Position numbers and translations under genes: made by a program
Shown: piece by piece, positions 34,871-46,633 of the stretch
Layout: every line of letters begins with the position of its first letter
Numbering within the stretch: the stretch's first letter is position 1
The notes under the pieces: model-generated
Told to the model about the DNA's origin: nothing
Databases searched by the model: none
Seen by the model: the letters and a program-made list of their open reading frames with translations, nothing else
Source: Plumapathes pennacea
Lineage: Eukaryota; Cnidaria; Anthozoa; Antipatharia; Myriopathidae
Length of the DNA stretch: 64,000 bases
Direction of reading: 5' to 3'
Assembly: GCA_964036295.1 (NCBI GenBank)
Contig: OZ038463.1
Coordinates: 4,331,274 to 4,395,273 of the forward strand

Positions 34871-35740
34871 AGTTTTTCTATTTTGGCATCTTTCACCATC
34901 ATCAGTTCAGATCAGTTTTACTTCATCACTGCCCAAACCAAATCCTTGTTATAAATCTGCGCGTAACAAATCACCAAACATAGCACTGAACACAAAAGCG
35001 AGACAACAAATCTTTCAACAGCAGCAAGATCACTTTTAAATTTTTTATGTATATAAAAGGAGACATTCTGTGTCCCTATAAATAATTGTTGAGTACACTG
35101 TACCCTTAAATAGTGTGAACATTATTTAATTCGTCAAACTAAAAAGATGTTGGGAACGTATGAACGGAAAGCGAAATTTGTGAGTTAGAAAAGATAGAAA
35201 TGTATCATTTTGATGGTAAGCATTTCTTGGACTGACTGACTGTCAAACATATCTCCGGATTTTTCTATTTTGGCCAATAGGCCCTTTCCACCCAATCCCC
35301 AACGTGACTGAAAATTGGTCACTTCAGGCTTTAATGCAAGAAATGAAAAGAGCGTCAAAAAAATATGTAGGAATGCAAAATTTCAGGCTCGCAGCATGTA
35401 CAGATCGAATTTGGTGTAGGCCCATACAAATCAGCTTAATATTTCTGAACTTTCTATTTCTGACACTCCAAAAGCCGAGGTCAGTCTGATGTAAAGGACC
35501 TATTAAAAGGTAAAACTAAAGAAAAAGCACGAACAACAATTAGACAAGCCGCGACCTCCTGCTGATCCATGTGCAACTGTGCAAACCCATGAACTTGGTG
35601 GCAAGAACAGACAAATGTTCCAACGTTACATACGTTAGCTATTACTATAAATATAACTACTGGTATGCAGTCAGGTGCCAGATGTCAGACGTCATCAGTA
35701 ACTCCAACCGGCAGCTCGCGATGGATGCATTTGTGTTTGC

Positions 35741-38057
35741 TCAGGATACAGCGCACTGCTGTACCAACAACGCAGCGCATATTAAAAACACGCTGACAGA
35801 GAACTTGCTGGACTGACTAGTATTACACAAGTCGCTTTTGCAGCAGTGAGACTGATATGCTTCTGGCTGATCCTTGCTTGTCTCCGCTCTGATTTTACAA
35901 GTATCATCATTTGTGCATCCTTTCTCGATCTGTTCCTCGTCATCTGTTTTCTGTACGACTTTAAAGCAATTGTTCATTCCTGATGTACATTGAATTTCGG
36001 TTTCCTCGTGTTTGCGGCAGTCCGACGTTGGTCCTTGGCAGGTGTAACACTTCAGAGCCGAACCTGAACACGATAGCAAAAAGTGTCAGAAGGCTTTACA
36101 TATATAATGATCCTATGTACGCAAGAGTGTTGCTAAATGTCTAATATAACAAGTACAGTAACTAATAATAATAAATTCTTATTTAATCTGGAGAAGTGGC
36201 ACACACGTTCATCAATAGTTACAGGTAAGTTTCGCGCGCCGTTAACAGATCGAGGTTTACCCCATCCCCCACCGGCTGAATCTTCGAAAAGACCGATCAC
36301 GTAGTACAAGATGAAGAAGCCGTTTGGAAAGTACCGGGACCACAAGCCTCATTAAAACATGTTAGAGATTGTTTATGTTCGATACAGCAAACGTGCGGCC
36401 AAACCACAGACGCCATCTGTCCATCTTTTTCTGTGCATTCTGGCTTCTATCCATCTCTGTCCACTTCTTTTTGGCTTTCGCTGTCCCCCGGTTCCTTCCT
36501 TTTTAGTATATTCTACCGTTTTACGCCAAACAAGCAATGGATAGACATAAAAGGCGCTTTTGACCCAGTGCAGGTTTTACAAAAATGATTCCAGGTTTCA
36601 CAAAAATCGAGTCCAGTTCTTTTATACAAATTGAGTCCAGGACAGTCCGGTCCAGTCCAGTCCAGTCCAGTCTAGTCCAGGTTTTCAATATGCCGCCAGT
36701 ACAGCTTACAAAACTGCAAAATTTTAAAGCTTCAGCCGGACCAGAGGCAAACCGCCGCTGAACACAGCAGCCTTTCATGCAGGCGTTCGCGAATTTTGGC
36801 TCGGGAGAAGCAACGGGGCGAAGAAAGGGAACTCGATTGAAACATACAAGAACGAACGGGGCCAGAACACAGCTGAATCGAAGACAATCCGGAAATTTTG
36901 CCTTAACATGATGGATGCATCGATCTATAGGACTGATGTACTTTTTGCTTGAATTATTAACGTGACATCTGTTTCACTAAAAATGTATCGGCAAGCGAAT
37001 TCTAAATTAAACTGCATTGTAAACAAACACCCATTTCAAGTGAACAGTCCTTCTTCGGTATCTTGTGACATCATAATTATTTTGTAACTTTTATCAATTC
37101 GATGCCTTACTTGACTCAACCCGGCCCTAATAAAGCGATATTGTACATTTACGTAGTTTTAACATATTTATAGTTTTAGAATTATAAACTTCGGCCTAAA
37201 GATTCTTCCCAATGGACGCTAGATTAGCATGTCCGCATCCGAACAAAATACTATATGCGGCGCAGACTAAACAAGATTTGCATTGAACTGCTTTTGGCGT
37301 TGAGATGGCGGTTCTGGCTTCGATGATTAAAGATGTTCGGGTATGTACAAGGACCTTGACAAACACATTGTTGTTTATATAGATTTCAGACCTCGTTCGT
37401 CGACTTTCGGAAATGTGATACTTCTGGTCCGGAATGCACGTGATGAGCTCGAGATAAGACGGTGGAACATATCAACATATCCACAGAGGCAAAACTCTGA
37501 AAACCCACACAAGCCAATTTAGCCTAAATTACACCCTTGCGAACCAGCTGCTCTCACAAACACCAATTTGAGTTGCGGGTCGTGCGCGAACCAATTCTTT
37601 CCTCGAATGCGAAAGGCTGCATGAGCACAAATTGAAAAGATTAAGAATTTCCATATAACCCTAATGGTTGCAACAACGGCGAATATCGGTACAAAAACTT
37701 ATCTTAGCCGATGCTTTGTTCGCCTGTGTGTGAACAGTTTACCCACGGTGGGAATATCGCTGACAGAAAGCAAGAATATTTCCACTGGAACTGCGCGCAT
37801 CACACGGTTTAATGAACACGAGCCCTTGGAATGGTCGCCGCTTTTCAGTCACGAGCGCCCCTTAGTGCCATACGTTACCTTAGGTTGTCTAAGGAAAATG
37901 TACACTACAAGTATGGTGAATGAAACAAGCTTCAGGACAGATAATATTCCGGTTACACACGCACGTCGAACGTGGCTGTTTGTGTGATCGATCAAACTGA
38001 CTCACCGGCACGAATGAGAGTGACGCTCAACACGAGCAGAACAGCGATGTTCTTCAT
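35741..38057 (-). CDS. Ly-6/uPAR (three-finger) secreted or GPI-anchored protein B, two exons
   Basis: Minus-strand exon 1 (38057-38006) encodes the signal peptide MKNIAVLLVLSVTLIRA. Exon 2 (36063-35741) joins in phase 1 through GT-AG, giving 124 residues. The mature domain begins LKCYTCQG and carries ten cysteines in the canonical three-finger spacing, ending SHCCKSDLCN. A strongly hydrophobic tail (FSVSVFLICAALLVQQ) after a Ser-rich stretch fits a GPI-anchor signal, better than in gene A. It lies tail to tail with gene A, about 1.7 kb apart. The 1942-base intron carries a short CCAGT/CCAGTC array near 36650-36680 and a foldback-family fragment near 36778. Confidence 0.9.
36600..36682. repeat. 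GTCCAGTCCAGTCCAGT short tandem repeat
   Basis: Five-base CCAGT units repeat around 36645-36680, with degenerate units (GAGTCCAG) upstream. In the intron of Ly-6 gene B. Confidence 0.8.
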
Positions 38058-38825
38058 CTTGATGTGCAATGTGTCCACCTTACTACAGCATCTGGCCGGG
38101 CCAGGCGAATGACTGACACACTAGTCAAGAAGCATTCGTGACATAAGCGTGCAAACCGCTCACTCTTGCATAATGTGACAGCTTCTTGAAGAATCGCTTT
38201 TGTTTCGGGGACTGACACGACAGCTGCCCCACGACTCAGTTATTAATTAACTTATTAACACGTGCTGGTAATCTTTAGTCGGTTTTCTCATAATATTTCA
38301 GCTGGTAATATGTTTCTATGACTTGCATTGTAGACTTGCGGCAAAGGAACTTCATATTTGACAGTGCTCAATATATAATTATACATTTACAGATGTCCTG
38401 CCCACAAAGTATATCCCGGGAACACAATAAAATTTCTTACCAAAGAAATACAATAAAAATTCATTCAACTGAGACCAGACCCCTAAACGGTACCACGTCA
38501 CATGAAAATGTCAGCGTTTGATGTTGAGCACCCTAAGCGGTACCAAAACCCGTGATTTTGACCCCTAAGAGGTACGACGAGCATACCCTTCCTTTTTATA
38601 TGGGAGTCCCCCCCCCCCCCCCCCCTTTACCGGGAATACAGCCACCCAACATGAAGCGACTGTATTCTCTTACCTAGCTTACCGTAAACTCTCGTTAATT
38701 AGCATGTGCAAAAATAACGTAAGAGGTTTTGTGGTGTATAACCGGGCGGGCTGTAATAATTTTGGACCAATTGTTGTGTTTAGTTTTGGATCAATTGTTT
38801 TTATAGATTTTTATTATAAATTAAT

Positions 38826-38883
<58 letters not shown>

Positions 38884-39207
38884 ATTTATTATTATTATCA
38901 ATTTATTTATTATTATCAATTTATTTATTATCACCCCAGTGAAGATCGCAACTTCATTCCCAGGCCCATCCGTGCGCTCATATACACTAAGTCATGAGGT
39001 GTCACACCATCATCAACACGTCCCCTTAGCCGTTGTACGTCATTCCCTTTTTCAATTACAAAAGAACATTTAATGTATCAATAGCATTACAAAACAATTA
39101 TAATGTCTGTCAGTACGCTTAAACCTTTATGCCACACAGCTAATTCGCCGCTATAAAACCAGTGCAGTGTGTGCAGCCAATCCCTATGATGTGAATGTGG
39201 CGTAATA
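38058..39207. other. Intergenic region upstream of Ly-6 gene B, with AT microsatellite
   Basis: No supported gene. Near 38540-38580 the phrase CCTAAGCGGTACC/CCCTAAGAGGTAC recurs beside ACCCCTAAACGG. A C-run occurs at 38608-38625. An (AAT)n/(ATT)n microsatellite lies at about 38822-38930; the open frame full of Ile, Leu and Tyr across it is an artefact. Confidence 0.5.
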
Positions 39208-39514
39208 GGGCCGTTTTCGGATGACTGTCGAAAGTAATTGTGTGATTGCTTTGGTTTTGCGTTTGCTTCGCTTTCGGATTGGTCCACACGAGTTTGTCAG
39301 CATGCTCAGCCAATCGGAGACAAAACCAAAACCAAAACCAAACACTTCTCACGCAAGCGATGGCGTGTACTCGCACTGCTGATTGGAAAGTAAAACCAAA
39401 CGCAAGACCAAACGCAAATAATTACTTTGGCTTCCAATCGGCTGAACTGTTTTCTCTCAGTTTCTGTGATTGGCCTGTGTGATTACTTTGGTTTTGGTCA
39501 TCCGAAAACGGCTC
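39208..39514. mobile_element. MITE with CCGTTTTCGGATGAC ends, copy 1
   Basis: The left end GGGCCGTTTTCGGATGAC is mirrored by GTCATCCGAAAACGGCTC at the right. The interior contains AACCAAA/TTTGGTT tracts in opposite orientation. Nearly identical over its length to 58916-59229. Flanking TA on both sides is compatible with a TA duplication, but this is not certain. Confidence 0.88.
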
Positions 39515-39670
39515 TAACAACAAGTGATGGAGGTGAGTCTTTCGTCGATAACTGCTGTTTCTTAGTATTCCTACAAATCACGGATGAATGTCTGCACTCT
39601 CTTTTTGGCCAACTTTCATATCAGTCGTTTTTGTGACGGCGCCAAACTTTCCTGGTTCCTGTTGCAGGCC

Positions 39671-39720
39671 GCATGGACCCTGCCAACTGGTTACTCCAGG
39701 AAGGAGTCATTGCTTTATCC
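39671..39720 (+). other. Possible orphan coding exon (weak)
   Basis: A GTTGCAG acceptor is followed by GCCGC, then ATGGACCCTGCC and a frame MDPANWLLQEGVIALS ending at a GTAAGT donor. An ATGGAG with GTGAGT donor lies near 39527. I could not connect these to a longer model, so they may be a small gene or chance sites. Confidence 0.2.
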
Positions 39721-39967
39721 TGTAAGTGACATAAAATACTTTCAAAACTTTTCGATCATTTTCAAATGTTTTAAATGTCTTGTTCCAAGTAAACTAGTGA
39801 TCTGTTCAGTGTTAGAAATATATATAAAGATTAACCTATCAGAGCTTGTTCAGCCAAAGATGGATGAAGGTTCCACAACTAAAGGCGCAACACGTCCCAA
39901 CAGGTGCGACAAAATCGTCAATGTCCGTGAGAACATCATCGGCAATAGGTATGAATTAAATGTCTAT

Positions 39968-40213
39968 AAGGATGTTACTAATAGGGGAATGGAGTATGGG
40001 GTATGGGGAATGAGATAAAAGAAGCCGACAGTGCTAAGTCTCGTAGATTAGGTTTAGGGTGAGTTTTAAGGTTTAGCCTATGGTTAGACATCAGAACAAC
40101 TACTCCTAACCATAACCTAACCCTAAAACTAACCCTAAACCCGTAAACCTTAAAACGAGACTTAGCTCTGTCGGCTTCTTTTATCTCATTCCTCATTCCC
40201 CGTCTTAGTAATA
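39968..40213. mobile_element. MITE-like inverted repeat with telomere-like CCCTAAA core
   Basis: GAGATAAAAGAAGCCGACAG followed by GCTAAGTCTCGT is mirrored as ACGAGACTTAGCTCTGTCGG then CTTCTTTTATCTCAT. The outer ends read GGATGTTACTAAT and CTTAGTAATATCC. The loop holds degenerate CCTAACCATAACCTAACCC and ACTAACCCTAAACC runs on one side and GGTTTAGGGTGAG on the other, reminiscent of TTAGGG repeats but imperfect. Confidence 0.75.
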
Positions 40214-40351
40214 TCCCTACATAATAAATTTCCATTTTCACTCACAGGAACTTCTTATTTTCCAATATGCTGGGGAGTATAGGGATAGGATTATATTTTC
40301 CTAGCATGGGTGTGTTTTGCCCATGTTTACACGTGTTTTGACACTGGATCA

Positions 40352-42087
40352 CTAAACTGCTATTGTGAAAAGCCAGAAAAATATAATAAAAATAAAAAGA
40401 TAATAATAAATACTGCAGAGTGAAAACAAAATGAACAATAACTTCGTATCGTAATAGCTTACCAAAGAAATAAACGCTGTTTCTCCACCCTCCACCGAGA
40501 CCGTTGCTGCAGTCACTGTCACGTGACTTGCCGTACTTGTTGTAGGTCACGTGAGCTTGTGGACCAGTGTAACACTGTCCACCATATTGAACTCCAAAGA
40601 CGCGATAGCCTCTGCTGGCTGCGATTATGGCACATTGTGAGACCGCTGTGGAGCCACTGAAGGTCATGCCACTGTAAGGTATGGCCCGCTTTTTATCGTC
40701 AATGAAGCAACCCAAAAGTCTGTACGTTCCTTGAATTATAATTATAGCGCCCATTTAGTCACAGCTAATGGACTCTATCCAGTTGGACTTTATCCAGTTG
40801 ACTTAAGAATTACAAGCAACAGATAATGTGTAAGACAGAGAGTGAACACACACAGATATACACTGAGTATACTATAGCCGAGAGGGGATACAGAGAGAAG
40901 ACTCATAAAACTCTCCGGCTTTAAAATGAATTCACTCTATACCTGTACCAGGCGGTGCTGGAGTGTTAGAACCTGGAATCCCGAACAAAAAAGAAATATT
41001 AAAAGGGTTGACCAGTCACTGTTAAATATTTATCTCTTTTATTTCTTTTTTTCTCTTTTATGGCAAAATCAAAGAGATGTCAATCGATAACAATGACATT
41101 GTAGATTGAATTTCATTGCGCTATCATACCTAGCTTGTATCTGCTTCAAAAAAAACTTAAAAGCTCCTCGTAAACGTGAAGGTAACTTTTTACTGTTATT
41201 TTCTGTCCGCAGTTCATGATATATATCATAATGATTCCAATAAGCGCCCTGCTGTGTCAGACTGACTGCTATTGCGCTGCTAAAGTGAACTCGTTTTTAT
41301 CGACTAAACTTTTATCAGTGCGGACTACACGTAGCAAGACCGAGTTGCAGTTTATTGTTATAAGTTTTTTATGTTTGTTACAGTGTTATACCAACAATGT
41401 TCCTGTTTGAAAATCAGTAAAAAATAACTAGAGTAGAACCCCGCTATCTCGGACTCGGTTATCTCGAACTCCCCGCTGTCTCGAACTGCATCCGATTTCC
41501 CTCGGAAATGAACTTGGTAATAATATTCCATGGTAGAACCCCGCTATCTCGATCCCCCAATATCTCCAACTATTTCTCGCTTCCCTTGAGAGTTCTATAT
41601 AGCGGGGTTTTACTGTATAAGCGCCTGTCTCAAATAATCACCCTGTCTCCAATAAGCGCCCTTCTTCAAGGGCGCTTATTAGAGACAGGGTTAATTAAAA
41701 ATTAATGAAGTACCCGGGCGGTTATTAGAATGCTTACGATGTATAAAAATGTATGCTCTATCCTACATAAATCACGTCAGCGTGGAAGGCCTACCAACAA
41801 AGTATACATCGCTTCTCCAACCTCCTCCAAGACCATTGTTACAGTCACCGTCACGTGTTTTTCCATACAAGTTGTAGGTCATGTGAGCATGCGGACCAGT
41901 GTAGCACTGTCCGCCATACTGAACCGCAAAGGCTTGGTAACCATTGCTGACGGCGATCCCAGCGCATTTTGGGATGGAAACGGCTCCGCTGAAAGTCTTT
42001 CCGCTGTAAGGAATCGCCCTCTGGGATTTGTCAGCAAAACAACCAACACGCTCTGGTAGGAATATGCTGGAAAAATAATATAAATAA

Positions 42088-42176
<89 letters not shown>

Positions 42177-45100
42177 TAAAAGGCATTTGTGTGAGTTTCG
42201 GTCGGGACAAAAAAGACATGTCCGTAATGGCCGGGTGTCCCTAAGGCCGAGTTCCACTTTTTGTGCAAACAGACATATACCTCCCCCCACCCCCGAATGC
42301 ATAACCATTATTTTTTTGTCTCTTACCATCACATTTATAAAGCAGTTTCATTTGCTTGATGTCAATTGCAGACAAGTCATCCCTGTTGCCAATGTTTACC
42401 TCACAAAGAAAGAGAAACAATTTTAGTAATTATCCGTCATAATGCTGTGAAACTTAGCAGTAAAACAAATTATGTCGACCTGTCTACTGAAAACATCATT
42501 AGACACATTTGGCCACATTTTTTCTCGCAATCATTTGTCGTGTTCTACAATCCGTATTAGGTGCCATGTTCTGCACGAGTGCGCCATAACAAAAAACATC
42601 AAAAGGAGAACATAATATGCATCTCAGATAATCTTACCCCAGCTTTCTTGGGCACTATCGTGCTTCTACCGTTCTTGGAAAAGTATGTCTCCCCATAGTG
42701 CATGATCGAACCGTAGTCATATGGAGTCCCCAAGGAGTTGACCACATAGTTTGAATATTTATTGAAGTTGTTGCTTTTTCCTGTTTTGAATTGGAAAAGA
42801 AGGATCTCGAGTTTAATACCAGGATCTTTAGGGCAACGACTCAATCGGCAGTCTAACAGACGTTTTGGTGCCAAATAAAATATGCCGCACCAAAAAATGC
42901 ACTGGTATATTACAGTCAAACCCCGCTATTTCGAAGTCCCACGGGACATGAAAAAAAGTTTGAAATAGCGGGCCGTTTCGAAATAACCAAGGTAGCATCA
43001 AATTACAAGCTGCTATTAATGATGAACAAGATAAGTCGATTCAACTGTATGTAAGCATATTTTAATATAAAAGCATATTATGACAAACTTCCAAGCTTTC
43101 ACAACAGGATATGAAGATACGGAAGATGGGGCGCTGCAAGTTGTCAAGCAATGTTACGTCATCAACTAATAAATCAGTACAAGTTCAATTAACATTCGAT
43201 ATTTCCAGCTGTGCTCTGATGTGTTCTGTGGTTTGTCCATAAAAGTTGACATAGAGTTCGAAATAACCGGGTCGAATTTAGGTCAAGGGGAACAAGGATC
43301 AGCTCGAAATAGCTGGGAGTTCGAAATAACCGAGTTCGAAATAGCCGATGGTAAATGACTGTAAATCCAAGGGGATTCGGCTTGACTTCGAAATAACGGG
43401 GACTTCGAATTAACCGAGTTCGAAATAGCGGGGTTCGACTTTAGTTTATACTCTAATATATAAGTTCCATAAGTATGCAATGTTCTTTGTAATTCAATGT
43501 GACTAACTATACCGTTACATAAATCATTCATTACACAAAGAACCACCCAACATTTGCTCGTTTAGCCCTGACTGCTTTTCTTTTTCTGATCTAATAAATT
43601 ATCAATGTTCTAATCTCCACACAAACTTTTATGCTGGTGCCTGAAATATTTAGCGTGCTTTGAACGCGCGACACACGTCCCAAGTACAAGTACTGTAGAG
43701 GATTTACTAGGAACAGTCAGTAACACTTACCCTCTTTAATGTTTCCCCACATAATGGTTACATAGTCGTCTCGGTCAGGTCTGGATTGTTCGTGGTAGAA
43801 GCCAAGAGCGTGTCCTGTGATGACAGAGAAAAACATCCCAAGTAAATAAATTAAAATCATTCATCAAAAATACTCCACTGGCCCAAGAAGTAGGAAAAAA
43901 GAAGTTAGTGTCTTGAAAATGACTTGGCAGGGCCGTTTCACTGATTCAAGATGCAGGGTGTCGAGCTTTCAAATGGAACTTCGAGCCCGTGACCTGATTC
44001 AATAACTAAAAGTATCTTCTCAATGTGAGTGCATTCTAGTTAAAGGAGCTCTCTCAGCCTTTTCAATGTTTTTGTTTACATTTGGAAAATCCAAGGCTGA
44101 ATTTGGTTCCCAACACGAAAGAACATAATTAATCAAAAGAAAAATAGGTTAGTAGTACTTTTAGATTAAAAGAAACTAATCTTCTCCTCAAACGAGTCGG
44201 ATGGAAGTGGATTGCTATTACATCTTTTGACTTTCGGGGGCCCCAAAAATGGCGGAACCAAGGATTTCGGCGCGCAAAGGACTGTGGTTAAGAGGGCTCC
44301 TTTAATGGAAGAGTTTGCACGTTGTTGTCGAGTGACGTATTATTACTTTTGTGCTTTACTAGGGTTAAGATGGACGTGTGGCCCAGCCAGTCACTGATAA
44401 TAATTTCTTAAGAATTTCTCTGTCTTCGTTACTTTGTATTTGTTTATCTGTTTTGACCACACCTATCCATCTCTGATCTGCTTTTGTTCGTTCTTAGACT
44501 TTTCTCCGTGATCTCTTGTTTTAAAACAACCTCATTCCCAGTCTCTTGAGATAAAAGGGCCTGGGAACGAGGTTGGTATTAAAATGTAATGTAAAAAGGA
44601 CAGCGTACTACCGCTTCCATTCCAAGTCTATTTTTAGATCTGTCTGCAAGGAGCACCTCGTGAAAAATGTGTTAGGAGCACTTTAGATAAAAAGAAACTA
44701 AATCCTCTCCTCAAACAATTCGGATGGAAATGGATTGCTATTCATCTATCTGACTTTCGGGGATCCAAAAATGCCGGATCAATAAAGTAGCAATCCATTT
44801 CCATCTAATTTGATTTAATCTAAAAGTGCCACTAACCCATTTCTATTTTGATCAATTGCATTTTTTTCCTGTTGGGAACCAAATTTAGCTTTGGATTTTC
44901 TATGTGTAAACAAAAACATTGAATTGGCTGGAGGGCCCCTTTAAAGTTTAACTTGCTTGTTTTCTCTCTCTTTCTCTCGTATCTTACCCAACTCGTGAGC
45001 GACTGTTCCCATGGACCAGCACCCACTAGAAAGTGACAGTAGCTGTATGCTTCCTGTTCGACCAACGCTGGAATAACATCTGTCGACAAAATACGGCCTC

Positions 45101-46533
45101 TAACACGTGGGCTGAATAATATTCCTTGGGAATTTATAGTCCACCAAACTGTATGACAAGCTGAACAGTCAGTTGCGAAAGTAACTAACACGTGGTCAAC
45201 ATATCATCCACATCCCGAGAGTCGGTCAAATTAGTTTTATTAGTAACTGCTAACGCTAGTGACGTAGAAAAGAAGTTGGACTTGCGAAGAGAAATTCATT
45301 CTCCTAAACAACTGAAAAGACCGCTGTAGATTCTAGAACACAAGCATGTTATACATAAAATTCAATACATAATTATTAATAAGAAAATATTATTTAAATC
45401 CATTTAAACCTCTAAGTAATTCTTATTGATTGTGTAAATACATATTATACTGCCTGGCTTCTATTGCAATAATAATTTCATATATTTATTGGCAGTGATG
45501 TCAAGGCCGACAACTTGAAATTAGTTCATCAGTAAAAAAACTCACCCAGATCCCTTAAAGATTGAGACATACGCAGATTCCGTCGTTCGCTTTCGGAATC
45601 TGATGCATGTGGTACTTTCCCAGGCACTAAAGGCTTTATTGATGGCAGACATGCATGGCTCTTGATTCCCTCGCTTAGAACAGAGACGATTAATTAGAAA
45701 CAAAAAGAAAGCTTCGGGGATGATCGGCACGTAAACGTCTCACTCACAAATAGTTGATTGGATAACATAAGGAACAATGCCTCCTGGCCAAAGGTTTCTT
45801 TGTATAGATCCTCTGGTAAAGCCTTCAATTGCCATGTGCTGTTTTGGGGTCAATATAATGTCGCCTTCAAAGAGGCCCTCAGCACTGCGCCCCATGTTCA
45901 AATTTTCTAAAGCAAAATAAAATAGAATACAGGAGAACGTTGTAAATTCATTTGACAAAAGCTAATGTATTTAATTCTTTAAGACTAGTTTCCTGATGCA
46001 GTATCACTGACGATCGTCTCTCGGAGCTACGATTCCTGAAGTGAAGGAACATCACTGAAACCACAGCTTTAATGCACGTCATAGAACTCCCAGATATTTT
46101 TTGGAAAATCCGACTGAAGAGACTTTTGGCAAGTTATGGAAAGCTACTTAAATATTCCTGCAATAAAGGGCTGGTTTGTCAGAGTCCAAAGGCCATCAAA
46201 CTCTTTGAAAACAGGATGGGGGTGTTTTTATTCCTGCATTTGACGTGCAATGAATTAACGGTTGCCAAACTTCGGCATGGATTCCACCAATCAAAATGGT
46301 TCTTGCACTTAGACTGGTTTGAACTCCTTTCAAAGCAAGCGATTCTTGCTAAAGATAGAGGCGGTGAATAAAAGGCTGAAAGATCAAAAGGCTATAGACC
46401 ATGCAAGTAAGTCATAGATTTCGCTAAAATCTTCGAAAATATATGCCCTGAACGGCCCGGTCAACTTACCCTCAGGACTAGAGGAGAAGGCACTGGACGA
46501 ACTGCACAATAGCACAATTATAGCGAACACCAT
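40352..46533 (-). CDS. Secreted astacin metalloprotease with two C-terminal GGxC repeat domains, eleven exons
   Basis: Minus-strand exons: 46533-46470, 45906-45748, 45669-45546, 45079-44988, 43814-43731, 42780-42638, 42399-42327, 42052-41795, 40972-40943, 40729-40463, and a short candidate last exon 40359-40352. All junctions fit in phase, giving about 433 residues. Order: signal peptide ([15 protein letters not shown]); propeptide with FEGD, the aspartate-switch motif that blocks the zinc; astacin domain with [19 protein letters not shown] and the Met-turn SIMHY, ending LLYKCD. It is followed by two ~85-residue domains sharing [19 protein letters not shown] or [12 protein letters not shown], and GLGGGWR, separated by a Pro-rich linker. 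The protease is zinc-dependent and acts outside the cell; matrix or growth-factor processing is typical. The repeat domain resembles WSC-like cnidarian matrix domains, but I cannot name it. The final exon (two codons plus stop) and exon 3's acceptor are the least certain. Confidence 0.88.
41438..41618. mobile_element. MITE fragment, AACCCCGCTATCTCGA family (copy in astacin intron)
   Basis: AGTAGAACCCCGCTATCTCGG is repeated near 41534 (GTAGAACCCCGCTATCTCGA), and the right end is mirrored as ATATAGCGGGGTTTTACTGT. Same family as 42913-43443 and 60668-60824. Copies end in ACAGT-like sequence, as in pogo-type MITEs with TA duplications (inferred). Confidence 0.75.
41619..41695. repeat. GGGCGCTTATTAGAGACAGGG inverted pair
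   Basis: AATAAGCGCCCTTCTTCAAGGGCGCTTATT forms a hairpin at 41652-41681, with related AAGCGCCTGTCTCAAATAA and CACCCTGTCTCCAATAAGCG units around it. Probably part of another MITE family resembling the one above in design. Confidence 0.6.
42088..42178. repeat. ATT microsatellite in astacin intron
   Basis: About 30 uninterrupted ATT units lie just upstream (in gene orientation) of the exon at 42052-41795. The poly-Asn reading is an artefact. Confidence 0.95.
42913..43443. mobile_element. MITE, AACCCCGCTATTTCGAA family, expanded copy
   Basis: The left end CAGTCAAACCCCGCTATTTCG is matched by CGAAATAGCGGGGTTCGAC at the right. Between 43255 and 43440 there are at least six direct or near-direct repeats of GTTCGAAATARCCGRG, an internal amplification absent from the shorter copies. 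In an astacin gene intron. Confidence 0.82.
44044..44940. mobile_element. Foldback MITE with TTAA duplication in astacin intron
   Basis: The left arm AGGAGCTCTCTCAGCC, then ATGTTTTTGTTTACA, CCAAGGCTGAATTTGG and TTCCCAACA, is mirrored at 44871-44940 as TGTTGGGAACCAAATTTAG, TGTAAACAAAAACAT, GGCTGGAGGGCCCCT. TTAA flanks both ends (44040-44043, 44941-44944), as for piggyBac/Kolobok-type elements. Inner arms TTTTAGAT...GTCGGATGGAAGTGGATTGC also pair. A fragment of the same family lies at 52050-52130. Confidence 0.85.
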
Positions 46534-46587
46534 CTTGCTTGATTATAGTTTTGAGTTTCAGCCGGCAAACATAACTTTCAGTCGTCC

Positions 46588-46596
46588 TTTTTTATA
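46588..46596 (-). promoter_or_regulatory. Candidate TATA box of the astacin gene
   Basis: On the minus strand TATAAAAAA lies about 55-63 bases before the ATG at 46533. This places transcription start around 46560 with a short 5' UTR. Confidence 0.6.
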
Positions 46597-46633
46597 ATGG
46601 AGTCGAATATTGTTAGCTCTGACTATGCACAGC

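Noticed and set aside
38704-38997. Open frame with Ile/Leu/Tyr runs
   Set aside because: Translation of an AAT/ATT microsatellite.
41772-42332. Open frame with a long poly-Asn stretch
   Set aside because: The Asn run is an intronic ATT microsatellite; the real exon (42052-41795) starts at an acceptor after it.
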